In this document: positions 52,723 through 62,583 of the stretch, in pieces
How positions within the stretch are numbered: the stretch's first letter is position 1
Layout of the letters: each line of letters starts with the position of its first letter
Assembly: GCA_949775045.1 (NCBI GenBank)
Contig: OX459097.1
Coordinates: 19,875,177-19,939,176, forward strand
DNA: 64,000 nucleotides
Origin: Metridium senile
Lineage: Eukaryota > Cnidaria > Anthozoa > Actiniaria > Metridiidae
Reading direction: 5' to 3'
Position numbers and translations under genes: made by a program
The notes under the pieces: model-generated
Seen by the model: the letters and a program-made list of their open reading frames with translations, nothing else
Databases searched by the model: none
Told to the model about the DNA's origin: nothing

Positions 52723-52810
52723 GTTTGGGCGTTTACTATTACTTTCGGTCTCACAACCATTTCCTCGCGAGTACACGCAACTTTACCTGCGTGTACTCGC
52801 GAGCCTATTC

Positions 52811-53698
52811 TCAAAGTCTTGTAGCACCCCACTCTTTTGCGAGTAAACATATGTCAAGGTGGTCACCTCGTGTAGCACCATCAAGCATCTCATTAAAGTT
52901 TCTGGCACCCCAATCCTTCGCGAGCAAACATACATCTTTATGTCCATATATTGCAGCCCAATAAAGCATATCGTTAAAGCCTGTAGCACCCCAATCCTTC
53001 GCGAGCAAACATAAGTCTTTATGTCCGCCGCACGCAGCCCAATAAAGCATCCCATTAAAGTTTCTTGCACCCCAATCCTTCGCGAGAACGCACACGGCTT
53101 TATGTCCTTCTCGTGCAGCCCAATAAAGCATCTCATTAAAGCGTGTGGCACCCCAATCCTTCGCGAGCAAACATAAGCCAAGGTGTCCACCTTGTGCAGC
53201 CTGATAAAGCATCATGTTAAAGTTTCTGGCACCCCAGTACTTCGCGAGCAAACATAAGTCTTTATGTCCACCGTTTGCAGCCTGATAAAGCATAGTCCCC
53301 CAGTTTGTGGCACCCCAATCCTTCGCGAGCAAACATAAGGCTTTATGTCCACATCGTGCAGCACTCTCAAGCATCCAGTTGAAGTTTCTGGCGCCCCAGT
53401 CCTTCGCGAGCAAACATAAGTCTTTATGTCCACCTTCTGTAGCACCCCACAAAACTTTATGAGAGGTTTTCCGATTCCAACATTTAGAGTTTTGGTGTAT
53501 CCACCTCAACAACTCCGCTCGACCTTCAAAAGTTAGCTGAGTTATCGTCAACGCAGAGTTTTGTTTTGTAGAGTTTTTTAAAATGTCATGCCAAGACTGT
53601 GAAACCATCCTGAGTGAAGGTGAATACTCTGCGGTACTCAAAAGTACCTTCTCAAGTATTTCACAAGGTAATTTACTAAAACCGGTGTTAAAACTCAT
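52811..53698 (-). CDS. F-box/ankyrin-repeat protein, type 295
   Basis: Protein-identical to 11566-12453. It is the first of two type-295 copies in this unit and lies in the first half of a 3,968-bp tandem duplication; its partner is at 56779-57666. Confidence 0.9.
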   Translation of the reverse strand: MSFNTGFSKLPCEILEKVLLSTAEYSPSLRMVSQSWHDILKNSTKQNSALTITQLTFEGRAELLRWIHQNSKCWNRKTSHKVLWGATEGGHKDLCLLAKDWGARNFNWMLESAARCGHKALCLLAKDWGATNWGTMLYQAANGGHKDLCLLAKYWGARNFNMMLYQAAQGGHLGLCLLAKDWGATRFNEMLYWAAREGHKAVCVLAKDWGARNFNGMLYWAACGGHKDLCLLAKDWGATGFNDMLYWAAIYGHKDVCLLAKDWGARNFNEMLDGATRGDHLDICLLAKEWGATRL

Positions 53699-53745
53699 AA
53701 TGTTTCAGTTGTGTGTTGCAAACCTTTAATTTAAGGACGAGTATC

Positions 53746-53769
53746 ATTTTTTGCCGATTGGCAAAAAAT
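53746..53769 (-). terminator. Transcript-end hairpin for 53855-55321
   Basis: Perfect ten-pair type-488 form. Confidence 0.52.
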
Positions 53770-53854
53770 TGCGCGTTTACTATTACTTTCGGTCTCGCAA
53801 CCATTTCCTCGCAAGTACACACAACTTTACCTGCGTGTACTCGCGAGCCTATTC

Positions 53855-55321
53855 TCAAAGTCTATTCTCAAAGTCTATAGCACCCCAGTCTTTTGCAAGC
53901 AAACATAAATCTTTATGTCCACCATTTGCAGCCCAACAAAGCATCTCATTAAAGTTTGTGGCACCCCAATCCTTCGCGAGCAAGCATAAGTCTTTATGGC
54001 CACCGTACGCAGCCCAATAAAGCATATCGTTAAAGTTTGTGGCACCCCAATCCTTCGCGAGAACGCACACGGTTTTATGTCCTTCTCGTACAGCCTCATA
54101 AAGCATCCAGTTGAAGTCTCCGGCACCCCAATCCTTCGCGAGCAAGCATAAGTCTTTATGGCCACCGTACGCAGCCCAATAAAGCATCTCATTAAAGTCT
54201 GTGGCACCCCAATCCTTCGCGAGCAAACATAAGTCTTTATGTCCACCTTTTGCAGCCTTATAAAGCATCTCATTAAAGTCTGTGGCACCCCAATCCTTCG
54301 CGAGCAAACATAAGTCTTTATGTCCACCTTTTGCAGCCTTATAAAGTATAGCGTTAAAGTTTGTGGCACCCCACTCCTTCGCGAGCAAACATAAGTCTTT
54401 ATGTCCACCTTTTGCAGCATCCTCAAGCATCTCATTAAAGTTTGTGGCACCCCAATCCTTCGCGAGCAAACATAAGTTTTTATGTCCACCTTTTGCAGCC
54501 TGATAAAGCATCCAGTTGAAGTTTCTGGCACCCCAATCCTTCGCGAGCAAACATAAGTCTTTATGTCCATATCTTGCAGCCTTATAAAGTATATCGTTAA
54601 AGTTTGTGGCACCCCAATCCTTCGCGAGCAAACATAAGTCTTTATGTCCACCTTTTGCAGCCTTATAAAGCATCCAGTTGAAGTTTGTGACACCCCACTC
54701 CTTCGCGAGCAAACATAAGTCTTTATGTCCACCCCGTGCAGCACCCTCAAGCATCCGGTTGAAGTTTGTTGCACCCCAGTCTTTTGCAAGCAAACATAAG
54801 TCAAGGTGGCCGCCTTTCGCGGCCTGATAAAGCATCTCATTAAAGTTTCTGGCACCCCAATCCTTCGCGGGCAAACATAAGTCTTTATGTCCGCCTTTTG
54901 CAGCCTGATAAAGCATATTATTAAAGTTTCTGGCACCCCAATCCTTCGCGAGTAAACATAAGTCTTTATGTCCTTCTCGTGCAGCCTCATAAAGCATCTC
55001 ATTAAAGTTTGTGACACCCCAATCCTTCGCGAGCAAACATAAGTTTTTATGCCCACCTTTTGCAGCACCCGATAAAACTTTATTAGAGGTTTTCCGATTC
55101 CAACATTTAGAGTTTTGGTGTATCCACCTCAACAATCCCGTTCGACCTTCAAAAGATATCTGGGTTATCGTCAACGCAGAGTTTTGTTTTGTAGAGTTTT
55201 TTAAAATGTCATGCCAAGACTGTGAAACCATCCCGAGTGAAGGTGAATACTCTGCGGTACTCAAAAGTACCTTCTCAAGTGTTTCACAAGGTAATTTACT
55301 AAAACTGGTGTTAAAACTCAT
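53855..55321 (-). CDS. F-box/ankyrin-repeat protein, type 488
   Basis: Protein-identical to 12610-14076 and partner of 57823-59289 in the 3,968-bp tandem duplication. Fifteen modules; DFENRL end from the 13-base duplication at 53850-53875. Confidence 0.9.
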   Translation of the reverse strand: MSFNTSFSKLPCETLEKVLLSTAEYSPSLGMVSQSWHDILKNSTKQNSALTITQISFEGRTGLLRWIHQNSKCWNRKTSNKVLSGAAKGGHKNLCLLAKDWGVTNFNEMLYEAAREGHKDLCLLAKDWGARNFNNMLYQAAKGGHKDLCLPAKDWGARNFNEMLYQAAKGGHLDLCLLAKDWGATNFNRMLEGAARGGHKDLCLLAKEWGVTNFNWMLYKAAKGGHKDLCLLAKDWGATNFNDILYKAARYGHKDLCLLAKDWGARNFNWMLYQAAKGGHKNLCLLAKDWGATNFNEMLEDAAKGGHKDLCLLAKEWGATNFNAILYKAAKGGHKDLCLLAKDWGATDFNEMLYKAAKGGHKDLCLLAKDWGATDFNEMLYWAAYGGHKDLCLLAKDWGAGDFNWMLYEAVREGHKTVCVLAKDWGATNFNDMLYWAAYGGHKDLCLLAKDWGATNFNEMLCWAANGGHKDLCLLAKDWGAIDFENRL

Positions 55322-55369
55322 AATGTTTCAGTTGTGTGTAATAAACCTTTAATTTAACGACGAATATCA

Positions 55370-55393
55370 TTTTTTTACCGATTGCCAAAAAAA
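55370..55393 (-). terminator. Imperfect transcript-end hairpin for 55457-56617
   Basis: Type-197 form with one G-G mismatch, behind the three-part chimera. Confidence 0.42.
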
Positions 55394-55456
55394 AAAGTTT
55401 GGGCGTTTACTATTTCTTTCGGTCTCACAACCATTTCCCCGCAAGTACACACAACT

Positions 55457-56617
55457 TTACCAGCGTGTACTCGCGAGTATATTCTCAAAGTCTATAGCAC
55501 CCCAGTCTTTTGCAAGCAAACATAAGTCAAGGTGGCCACCTCGTGTAGCACCATCAAGCATCCCATTAAAGTTTCTGGCACCCCACTCGTCTTTCGCGCG
55601 CAAACATAAGTCTTTATGTCCGCCTCGTGCAGCGCCCTCAAGCATCCAGTTGAAGTTTGTGGCACCCCAATCCTTCGCGAGCAAACATAAGGCTTTATGT
55701 TTGCCTCGTGTAGCACCCTCAAGCATCCAGTTGAAGTTTGTGGCACCCCAATCCTTCGCGAGCAAACATAAGTCTTTATGTCCTCCTTTTGCAGCCCAAT
55801 AAAGCATCTCATTAAAGTTTGCGGCACCCCAATCCTTCGCGAGCAAACATAAGTCTTTATGTCCACCTTTTGCAGCACCCTCAAGCATCTCATCAAAGTC
55901 TGTAGCACCCCAATCCTTCGCGAGCAAACATAAGTCTTTATGGCCACCGTTTGCAGCGCCATCAAGCATCTCATTAAAGTTTGTGACACCCCAATCCTTC
56001 GCGAGCAAACATAAGTCTTTATGTCCACCGCTAGCAGCCTGAAAAAGCATCGCATCAAAGTCTGTAGCACCCCAATCCTTCGCGAGCAAACATAAGTCTT
56101 TATGTCCGCCTCGTGCAGCACCCTCAAATATCAAATTGAAGTTTGTTGCACCCCAATCCTTCGCGAGCAAACATAAGTCTTTATGTCCACCTTTTGCAGC
56201 CTTATAAAGCATCTCATCAAAGTCTGTAGCACCCCAATCCTTCGCGAGCAAACATAAGTCTTTATGCCCAAATCTTGCAGCCTTATAAAGCATCTCATTA
56301 AAGTTTATGACACCCCAATCCTTCGCGAGCAAACATAAGTCTTTATGGCCACCTTTTACAGCACCCCACAAAACTTTATTAGAGGTTTTCCGATTCCAAC
56401 ATTTAGAGTTTTGGTGTATCCACCTCAACAACTCCGTTCGACCTTCAAAAGATAGCTGAGTTATCGTCAACGCGGAGTTTTGTTTTGCAGAGTTTTTTAA
56501 AATGTCATGCCAAGACTGTGAAACCATCCCGAGTGAAGGTGAATACTCTGCGGTACTCAAAAGTACCTTCTCAAGTATTTCACAAGGTAATTTACTAAAA
56601 CCGGTGTTAAAACTCAT
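55457..56617 (-). CDS. F-box/ankyrin-repeat protein, three-part chimera 424-412-197 (386 aa)
   Basis: Residues 1 to about 278 are type 424, a short middle part is type 412 (MLEGATRGKHKALC), and from about residue 314 it is type 197 with AKDEWGA and the ILASTRW tail. The first join is the same as in 51006-52649; the second is in 55653-55673. This gene sits exactly at the seam of the 3,968-bp duplication, so it was created by unequal exchange between a 424/412 fusion and a type-197 gene. Eleven modules plus one inserted residue. It shows that one exchange product can serve as substrate for the next. Confidence 0.88.
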   Translation of the reverse strand: MSFNTGFSKLPCEILEKVLLSTAEYSPSLGMVSQSWHDILKNSAKQNSALTITQLSFEGRTELLRWIHQNSKCWNRKTSNKVLWGAVKGGHKDLCLLAKDWGVINFNEMLYKAARFGHKDLCLLAKDWGATDFDEMLYKAAKGGHKDLCLLAKDWGATNFNLIFEGAARGGHKDLCLLAKDWGATDFDAMLFQAASGGHKDLCLLAKDWGVTNFNEMLDGAANGGHKDLCLLAKDWGATDFDEMLEGAAKGGHKDLCLLAKDWGAANFNEMLYWAAKGGHKDLCLLAKDWGATNFNWMLEGATRGKHKALCLLAKDWGATNFNWMLEGAARGGHKDLCLRAKDEWGARNFNGMLDGATRGGHLDLCLLAKDWGAIDFENILASTRW

Positions 56618-56665
56618 AATGTTTCAGTTGTGTGTAACAAACCTTTAATTTAACGACGAATATCA

Positions 56666-56690
56666 TTTTTTTAACCGATTGGAAAAAAAA
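56666..56690 (-). terminator. Weak transcript-end hairpin for 56779-57666
   Basis: Type-295 form with two U-U positions. Confidence 0.38.
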
Positions 56691-56778
56691 GTTTGGGCGT
56701 TTACTATTACTTTCGGTCTCACAACCATTTCCTCGCGAGTACACGCAACTTTACCTGCGTGTACTCGCGAGCCTATTC

Positions 56779-57666
56779 TCAAAGTCTTGTAGCACCCCAC
56801 TCTTTTGCGAGTAAACATATGTCAAGGTGGTCACCTCGTGTAGCACCATCAAGCATCTCATTAAAGTTTCTGGCACCCCAATCCTTCGCGAGCAAACATA
56901 CATCTTTATGTCCATATATTGCAGCCCAATAAAGCATATCGTTAAAGCCTGTAGCACCCCAATCCTTCGCGAGCAAACATAAGTCTTTATGTCCGCCGCA
57001 CGCAGCCCAATAAAGCATCCCATTAAAGTTTCTTGCACCCCAATCCTTCGCGAGAACGCACACGGCTTTATGTCCTTCTCGTGCAGCCCAATAAAGCATC
57101 TCATTAAAGCGTGTGGCACCCCAATCCTTCGCGAGCAAACATAAGCCAAGGTGTCCACCTTGTGCAGCCTGATAAAGCATCATGTTAAAGTTTCTGGCAC
57201 CCCAGTACTTCGCGAGCAAACATAAGTCTTTATGTCCACCGTTTGCAGCCTGATAAAGCATAGTCCCCCAGTTTGTGGCACCCCAATCCTTCGCGAGCAA
57301 ACATAAGGCTTTATGTCCACATCGTGCAGCACTCTCAAGCATCCAGTTGAAGTTTCTGGCGCCCCAGTCCTTCGCGAGCAAACATAAGTCTTTATGTCCA
57401 CCTTCTGTAGCACCCCACAAAACTTTATGAGAGGTTTTCCGATTCCAACATTTAGAGTTTTGGTGTATCCACCTCAACAACTCCGCTCGACCTTCAAAAG
57501 TTAGCTGAGTTATCGTCAACGCAGAGTTTTGTTTTGTAGAGTTTTTTAAAATGTCATGCCAAGACTGTGAAACCATCCTGAGTGAAGGTGAATACTCTGC
57601 GGTACTCAAAAGTACCTTCTCAAGTATTTCACAAGGTAATTTACTAAAACCGGTGTTAAAACTCAT
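56779..57666 (-). CDS. F-box/ankyrin-repeat protein, type 295
   Basis: Protein-identical to 11566-12453; second member of the duplicated pair with 52811-53698, at a distance of 3,968 bp. Eight modules, GATRL end. Confidence 0.9.
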   Translation of the reverse strand: MSFNTGFSKLPCEILEKVLLSTAEYSPSLRMVSQSWHDILKNSTKQNSALTITQLTFEGRAELLRWIHQNSKCWNRKTSHKVLWGATEGGHKDLCLLAKDWGARNFNWMLESAARCGHKALCLLAKDWGATNWGTMLYQAANGGHKDLCLLAKYWGARNFNMMLYQAAQGGHLGLCLLAKDWGATRFNEMLYWAAREGHKAVCVLAKDWGARNFNGMLYWAACGGHKDLCLLAKDWGATGFNDMLYWAAIYGHKDVCLLAKDWGARNFNEMLDGATRGDHLDICLLAKEWGATRL

Positions 57667-57713
57667 AATGTTTCAGTTGTGTGTTGCAAACCTTTAATTT
57701 AAGGACGAGTATC

Positions 57714-57737
57714 ATTTTTTGCCGATTGGCAAAAAAT
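57714..57737 (-). terminator. Transcript-end hairpin for 57823-59289
   Basis: Perfect ten-pair type-488 form. Confidence 0.52.
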
Positions 57738-57822
57738 TGCGCGTTTACTATTACTTTCGGTCTCGCAACCATTTCCTCGCAAGTACACACAACTTTACCT
57801 GCGTGTACTCGCGAGCCTATTC

Positions 57823-59289
57823 TCAAAGTCTATTCTCAAAGTCTATAGCACCCCAGTCTTTTGCAAGCAAACATAAATCTTTATGTCCACCATTTGCAGC
57901 CCAACAAAGCATCTCATTAAAGTTTGTGGCACCCCAATCCTTCGCGAGCAAGCATAAGTCTTTATGGCCACCGTACGCAGCCCAATAAAGCATATCGTTA
58001 AAGTTTGTGGCACCCCAATCCTTCGCGAGAACGCACACGGTTTTATGTCCTTCTCGTACAGCCTCATAAAGCATCCAGTTGAAGTCTCCGGCACCCCAAT
58101 CCTTCGCGAGCAAGCATAAGTCTTTATGGCCACCGTACGCAGCCCAATAAAGCATCTCATTAAAGTCTGTGGCACCCCAATCCTTCGCGAGCAAACATAA
58201 GTCTTTATGTCCACCTTTTGCAGCCTTATAAAGCATCTCATTAAAGTCTGTGGCACCCCAATCCTTCGCGAGCAAACATAAGTCTTTATGTCCACCTTTT
58301 GCAGCCTTATAAAGTATAGCGTTAAAGTTTGTGGCACCCCACTCCTTCGCGAGCAAACATAAGTCTTTATGTCCACCTTTTGCAGCATCCTCAAGCATCT
58401 CATTAAAGTTTGTGGCACCCCAATCCTTCGCGAGCAAACATAAGTTTTTATGTCCACCTTTTGCAGCCTGATAAAGCATCCAGTTGAAGTTTCTGGCACC
58501 CCAATCCTTCGCGAGCAAACATAAGTCTTTATGTCCATATCTTGCAGCCTTATAAAGTATATCGTTAAAGTTTGTGGCACCCCAATCCTTCGCGAGCAAA
58601 CATAAGTCTTTATGTCCACCTTTTGCAGCCTTATAAAGCATCCAGTTGAAGTTTGTGACACCCCACTCCTTCGCGAGCAAACATAAGTCTTTATGTCCAC
58701 CCCGTGCAGCACCCTCAAGCATCCGGTTGAAGTTTGTTGCACCCCAGTCTTTTGCAAGCAAACATAAGTCAAGGTGGCCGCCTTTCGCGGCCTGATAAAG
58801 CATCTCATTAAAGTTTCTGGCACCCCAATCCTTCGCGGGCAAACATAAGTCTTTATGTCCGCCTTTTGCAGCCTGATAAAGCATATTATTAAAGTTTCTG
58901 GCACCCCAATCCTTCGCGAGTAAACATAAGTCTTTATGTCCTTCTCGTGCAGCCTCATAAAGCATCTCATTAAAGTTTGTGACACCCCAATCCTTCGCGA
59001 GCAAACATAAGTTTTTATGCCCACCTTTTGCAGCACCCGATAAAACTTTATTAGAGGTTTTCCGATTCCAACATTTAGAGTTTTGGTGTATCCACCTCAA
59101 CAATCCCGTTCGACCTTCAAAAGATATCTGGGTTATCGTCAACGCAGAGTTTTGTTTTGTAGAGTTTTTTAAAATGTCATGCCAAGACTGTGAAACCATC
59201 CCGAGTGAAGGTGAATACTCTGCGGTACTCAAAAGTACCTTCTCAAGTGTTTCACAAGGTAATTTACTAAAACTGGTGTTAAAACTCAT
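57823..59289 (-). CDS. F-box/ankyrin-repeat protein, type 488
   Basis: Protein-identical to 12610-14076 and to its duplication partner at 53855-55321. Right neighbour is an intact type 197, as in the complete unit. Confidence 0.9.
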   Translation of the reverse strand: MSFNTSFSKLPCETLEKVLLSTAEYSPSLGMVSQSWHDILKNSTKQNSALTITQISFEGRTGLLRWIHQNSKCWNRKTSNKVLSGAAKGGHKNLCLLAKDWGVTNFNEMLYEAAREGHKDLCLLAKDWGARNFNNMLYQAAKGGHKDLCLPAKDWGARNFNEMLYQAAKGGHLDLCLLAKDWGATNFNRMLEGAARGGHKDLCLLAKEWGVTNFNWMLYKAAKGGHKDLCLLAKDWGATNFNDILYKAARYGHKDLCLLAKDWGARNFNWMLYQAAKGGHKNLCLLAKDWGATNFNEMLEDAAKGGHKDLCLLAKEWGATNFNAILYKAAKGGHKDLCLLAKDWGATDFNEMLYKAAKGGHKDLCLLAKDWGATDFNEMLYWAAYGGHKDLCLLAKDWGAGDFNWMLYEAVREGHKTVCVLAKDWGATNFNDMLYWAAYGGHKDLCLLAKDWGATNFNEMLCWAANGGHKDLCLLAKDWGAIDFENRL

Positions 59290-59337
59290 AATGTTTCAGT
59301 TGTGTGTAATAAACCTTTAATTTAACGACGAATATCA

Positions 59338-59361
59338 TTTTTTTACCGATTGCCAAAAAAA
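59338..59361 (-). terminator. Imperfect transcript-end hairpin for 59425-60018
   Basis: Type-197 form with one G-G mismatch. Confidence 0.42.
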
Positions 59362-59424
59362 AAAGTTTGGGCGTTTACTATTTCTTTCGGTCTCACAACC
59401 ATTTCCCCGCAAGTACACACAACT

Positions 59425-60018
59425 TTACCAGCGTGTACTCGCGAGTATATTCTCAAAGTCTATAGCACCCCAGTCTTTTGCAAGCAAACATAAGTCAAGG
59501 TGGCCACCTCGTGTAGCACCATCAAGCATCCCATTAAAGTTTCTGGCACCCCACTCGTCTTTCGCGCGCAAACATAAGTCTTTATGTCCGCCTCGTGCAG
59601 CGCCCTCAAGCATCCAGTTGAAGTTTGTGGCACCCCAATCCCCCGCGAGAATGCACACGGCTTTATGTCCACCTCGTGCAGCCTGATAAAGCATCTCATT
59701 AAAGTTTATGGCACCCCAATCCTTCGCGAGAACGCACACGTCTTTATGTCCACCTTTTGCAGCACCCGATAAAACTTTATTTGAGGTTTTCCGATTCCAA
59801 CATTCAGAGTTTTGGTGTATCCACCTCAACAACTCCATTCGGCCTTCAAAAGATAGCTGAGTTATCGTCAACGCGGAGTTTTGTTTTGTAGAGTTTTTTA
59901 AAATGTCATGCCAAGACTGTGAAACCATCCTGAGTGAAGGTGAATACTCTGCGGTACTCAAAAGTACCTTCTCAAGTATTTCACAAGGTAATTTACTAAA
60001 ACCGGTGTTAAAACTCAT
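59425..60018 (-). CDS. Short F-box/ankyrin-repeat protein, type 197
   Basis: Protein-identical to 14212-14805 and intact, in contrast to the copy at 33862-34455: the Arg codon of the third module is CGA. Four modules with CILAGDW and CLRAKDEW, tail ILASTRW. The right end of the 3,968-bp duplication falls inside it at about 59620. Confidence 0.88.
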   Translation of the reverse strand: MSFNTGFSKLPCEILEKVLLSTAEYSPSLRMVSQSWHDILKNSTKQNSALTITQLSFEGRMELLRWIHQNSECWNRKTSNKVLSGAAKGGHKDVCVLAKDWGAINFNEMLYQAARGGHKAVCILAGDWGATNFNWMLEGAARGGHKDLCLRAKDEWGARNFNGMLDGATRGGHLDLCLLAKDWGAIDFENILASTRW

Positions 60019-60067
60019 AATGTTTCAGTTGTGTAACACACACCTTTAATTTAACGACGAATATCAT

Positions 60068-60089
60068 TTTTTTGCCGATTGGCAAAAAA
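60068..60089 (-). terminator. Transcript-end hairpin for 60183-61235
   Basis: Perfect nine-pair type-350 form. Confidence 0.52.
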
Positions 60090-60182
60090 GTTTGTACGTT
60101 TACTATTACTTTCGGCCTCATAACCATTTCCTCGCAAGTACACACAACTTTACATTACCTGCGTGTACTCGCGAATATATTC

Positions 60183-61235
60183 TCAAAGTCTTGTAGCACC
60201 CCACTCTTTTGCGAGTAAACATAATAAGTCAAGGTGGCCCTCTAGTGTAGCACCCTCAAGCATCCAGTTGAAGTTTGTTGCACCGCAATCCTTCGCGAGC
60301 AAACATAAGTCTTTATGTCCACCTTTTGCAGCCTGAAAAAGCATCTCATTAAAGTCTGTAGCACCCCACTCTTTTGCGAGTAAACATAAGTCTTTATGTC
60401 CACCTTTTGCAGCCCTATAAAGCATCATGTCAAAGTTTGTGGCACCCCAGTCCTTCGCGAGCAAACATAAATCTTTATGTCCTCTTTTTGCAGCCCAATA
60501 AAACATCGAATTAAAGTTTGTGGCACCCCAATCCTTCGCGAGCAAACATAAGTCTTTATGTCCATATCTTGCAGCCCAATAAAACATCGAATTAAAGTTT
60601 GTGGCACCCAAATCCTTCCCGAGCAAACATACGTCTTTATATCCGCAGGGCGCAGCACCCTCAAGTATCAAGTGGAAGTCTGTTGCACCCCAGTCTTTTG
60701 CAAGCAAACATACGTCAAGGTGGCCACCGCACGCAGCCTTATAAAGCATCGTATTAAAGTTTCTGGCACCCCAATCCTTCGCGAGCAAACATAAGTCTTT
60801 ATGTCCACCGATCGCGGCCTGATGAAGCATCGCATTAAAGTTTCTGACACCCCAATCCTTCGCGAGTAAACATAAGTCTTTACGTCCAAATCTTGCAGCC
60901 CAATAACTCATCTCATTAAAGTTTATGACACCCCAATCCTTCGCGAGTAAACATAAGTCTTTATGTCCACCTTTTGCAGCACCCGATAAAACTTTATGAG
61001 AGGTTTTCCGATTCCAACATTTAGAGTTTTGGTGTATCCACCTCAACAACTCCGTTCGACCTTCAAAAGCTAGCTGAGTTAGCTTCAACGTGGAGTTTTG
61101 TTTTGCAGAGTTTTTTAAAATGTCATGCCAAGACTGTGAAACCATCCTGAGTGAAGGTGAATACTCTGCGGTACTCAAAAGTACCTTCTCAAGTATTTCA
61201 CAAGGTAATTTACTAAAACTGGTGTTAAAACTCAT
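60183..61235 (-). CDS. F-box/ankyrin-repeat protein, type 350
   Basis: Protein-identical to 14970-16022: Ser6, ten modules, the extra Leu in the last module, GATRL end. From here to the end of the unit the order 350-349-386 is as in 5723-18666. Confidence 0.9.
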   Translation of the reverse strand: MSFNTSFSKLPCEILEKVLLSTAEYSPSLRMVSQSWHDILKNSAKQNSTLKLTQLAFEGRTELLRWIHQNSKCWNRKTSHKVLSGAAKGGHKDLCLLAKDWGVINFNEMSYWAARFGRKDLCLLAKDWGVRNFNAMLHQAAIGGHKDLCLLAKDWGARNFNTMLYKAACGGHLDVCLLAKDWGATDFHLILEGAAPCGYKDVCLLGKDLGATNFNSMFYWAARYGHKDLCLLAKDWGATNFNSMFYWAAKRGHKDLCLLAKDWGATNFDMMLYRAAKGGHKDLCLLAKEWGATDFNEMLFQAAKGGHKDLCLLAKDCGATNFNWMLEGATLEGHLDLLCLLAKEWGATRL

Positions 61236-61283
61236 AATGTTTCAGTTGTGTGTAATAAACCTTTAATTTAACGACGAATATCA

Positions 61284-61311
61284 TTTTTTTTTACCGATTG
61301 GCAAAAAAAAA
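61284..61311 (-). terminator. Transcript-end hairpin for 61401-62450
   Basis: Twelve-pair type-349 form with one G-U pair. Confidence 0.5.
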
Positions 61312-61400
61312 GTTTGTACGTTTTACTACTATTTTCGGTCTCACAACCATTTCCTCGCAAGTACACACAACTTTACCCGCGTGTACTCGCGAGCCTATTC

Positions 61401-62450
61401 TCAAAGTCTTGTAGCACCCCACTCTTTTGCGAGTAAACATATGTCAAGTTGGCAACCTCGTGTAGCACCATCAAGCATCCGGTTGAAGCTTGTGGCACCC
61501 CAATCCTTCGCGAGCAAACATAAATCTTTATGTCCATATATTGCAGCCCAATAAAGCATATCGTTAAAGTCTCTGGCACCCCAATCCTTCGCGAGCAAAC
61601 ATAAGTCTTTATGTCCATATATTGCAGCCTGATAAAGCATCCAGTTGAAGTCTCTGACGCCCCAGTTCTTCGCGAGAACGCACACGGCTTTATGTCCACC
61701 TTTTGCAGCACCCTCAAGCATATTCTCAAAGTCTGTAGCACCCCACTCTTTTGCGAGTAAACATAAGTCTTTATGTCCACCTTTTGCAGCCCAATAAAGC
61801 ATCTCATTAAAGTTTGTAGCACCCCAATCCTTCGCGAGCAAACATAAGTCTTTATGTCCACCTTTTGCAGCACCCTCAAGCATCTCATTGAAGTCTGTAG
61901 CACCCCAGTCTTTTGCGAGCAAACATAAGTCTTTATGTCCACCTTTTGCAGCCTTATAAAGCATACCGTTAAAGTTTGTGGCACCCCAATCCTTCGCGAG
62001 CAAACATAAGTCTTTATGTCCAAATCTTGCAGCCTTATAAAGCATCGCATCAAAGTCTGTAGCACCCCAATCCTTCGCGAGCAAACATAAGTCTTTATGT
62101 CCACCTTTTGCAGCACCCTCAAGCATCTCATTAAAGTTTATGGCACCCCAATCCTTCGCGAGTAAACATAAGTCAAAGTGGGCACCTTTTACAGCACCCG
62201 ATAAAACTTTATTAGAGGTTTTCCGATCCCACCATTTAGAGTTTTGGTGTAGCCACCTCAACAACCCCGTTCGACCTTCAAAAGATAGCTGAGTTATCGT
62301 CAACGCGGGGTTTTGTTTTGCAGAGTTTTTTAAAATGTCATGCCAAGACTGTGAAACCATCCCGAGTGAAGGTGAATACTCTGCGGTACTCAAAAGTACC
62401 TTCTCAAGTATTTCACAAGGTAATTTACTAAAACCGGTGTTAAAACTCAT
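61401..62450 (-). CDS. F-box/ankyrin-repeat protein, type 349
   Basis: Protein-identical to 16188-17237, with Glu (not Lys as at 35838) in the EMLEGAA module. RWLHQNSKWWDRK helix pair, ten modules, GATRL end. Confidence 0.9.
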   Translation of the reverse strand: MSFNTGFSKLPCEILEKVLLSTAEYSPSLGMVSQSWHDILKNSAKQNPALTITQLSFEGRTGLLRWLHQNSKWWDRKTSNKVLSGAVKGAHFDLCLLAKDWGAINFNEMLEGAAKGGHKDLCLLAKDWGATDFDAMLYKAARFGHKDLCLLAKDWGATNFNGMLYKAAKGGHKDLCLLAKDWGATDFNEMLEGAAKGGHKDLCLLAKDWGATNFNEMLYWAAKGGHKDLCLLAKEWGATDFENMLEGAAKGGHKAVCVLAKNWGVRDFNWMLYQAAIYGHKDLCLLAKDWGARDFNDMLYWAAIYGHKDLCLLAKDWGATSFNRMLDGATRGCQLDICLLAKEWGATRL

Positions 62451-62501
62451 AATGTTTCAGTTGTGTGTAATAAACCTTTAATTTAACGACGAATATCATT
62501 T

Positions 62502-62523
62502 TTTTTTACCGATTGGCAAAAAA
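62502..62523 (-). terminator. Transcript-end hairpin for 62584-63744
   Basis: Nine-pair type-386 form with one G-U pair. Confidence 0.5.
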
Positions 62524-62583
62524 GTTTGTACGTTTACTATTACTTTCGGTCTCACAACCATTTCCTCGCAAGTATACACAACT

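Larger units (their letters stand above)
51685..59620 (-). repeat. 3,968-bp tandem duplication (two copies)
   Basis: 51685-55652 and 55653-59620 repeat the 3' part of the fused gene's 424/412 region, type 295, type 488 and the start of a type-197 C-terminal part. The seam creates the three-part chimera at 55457-56617. Confidence 0.82.
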
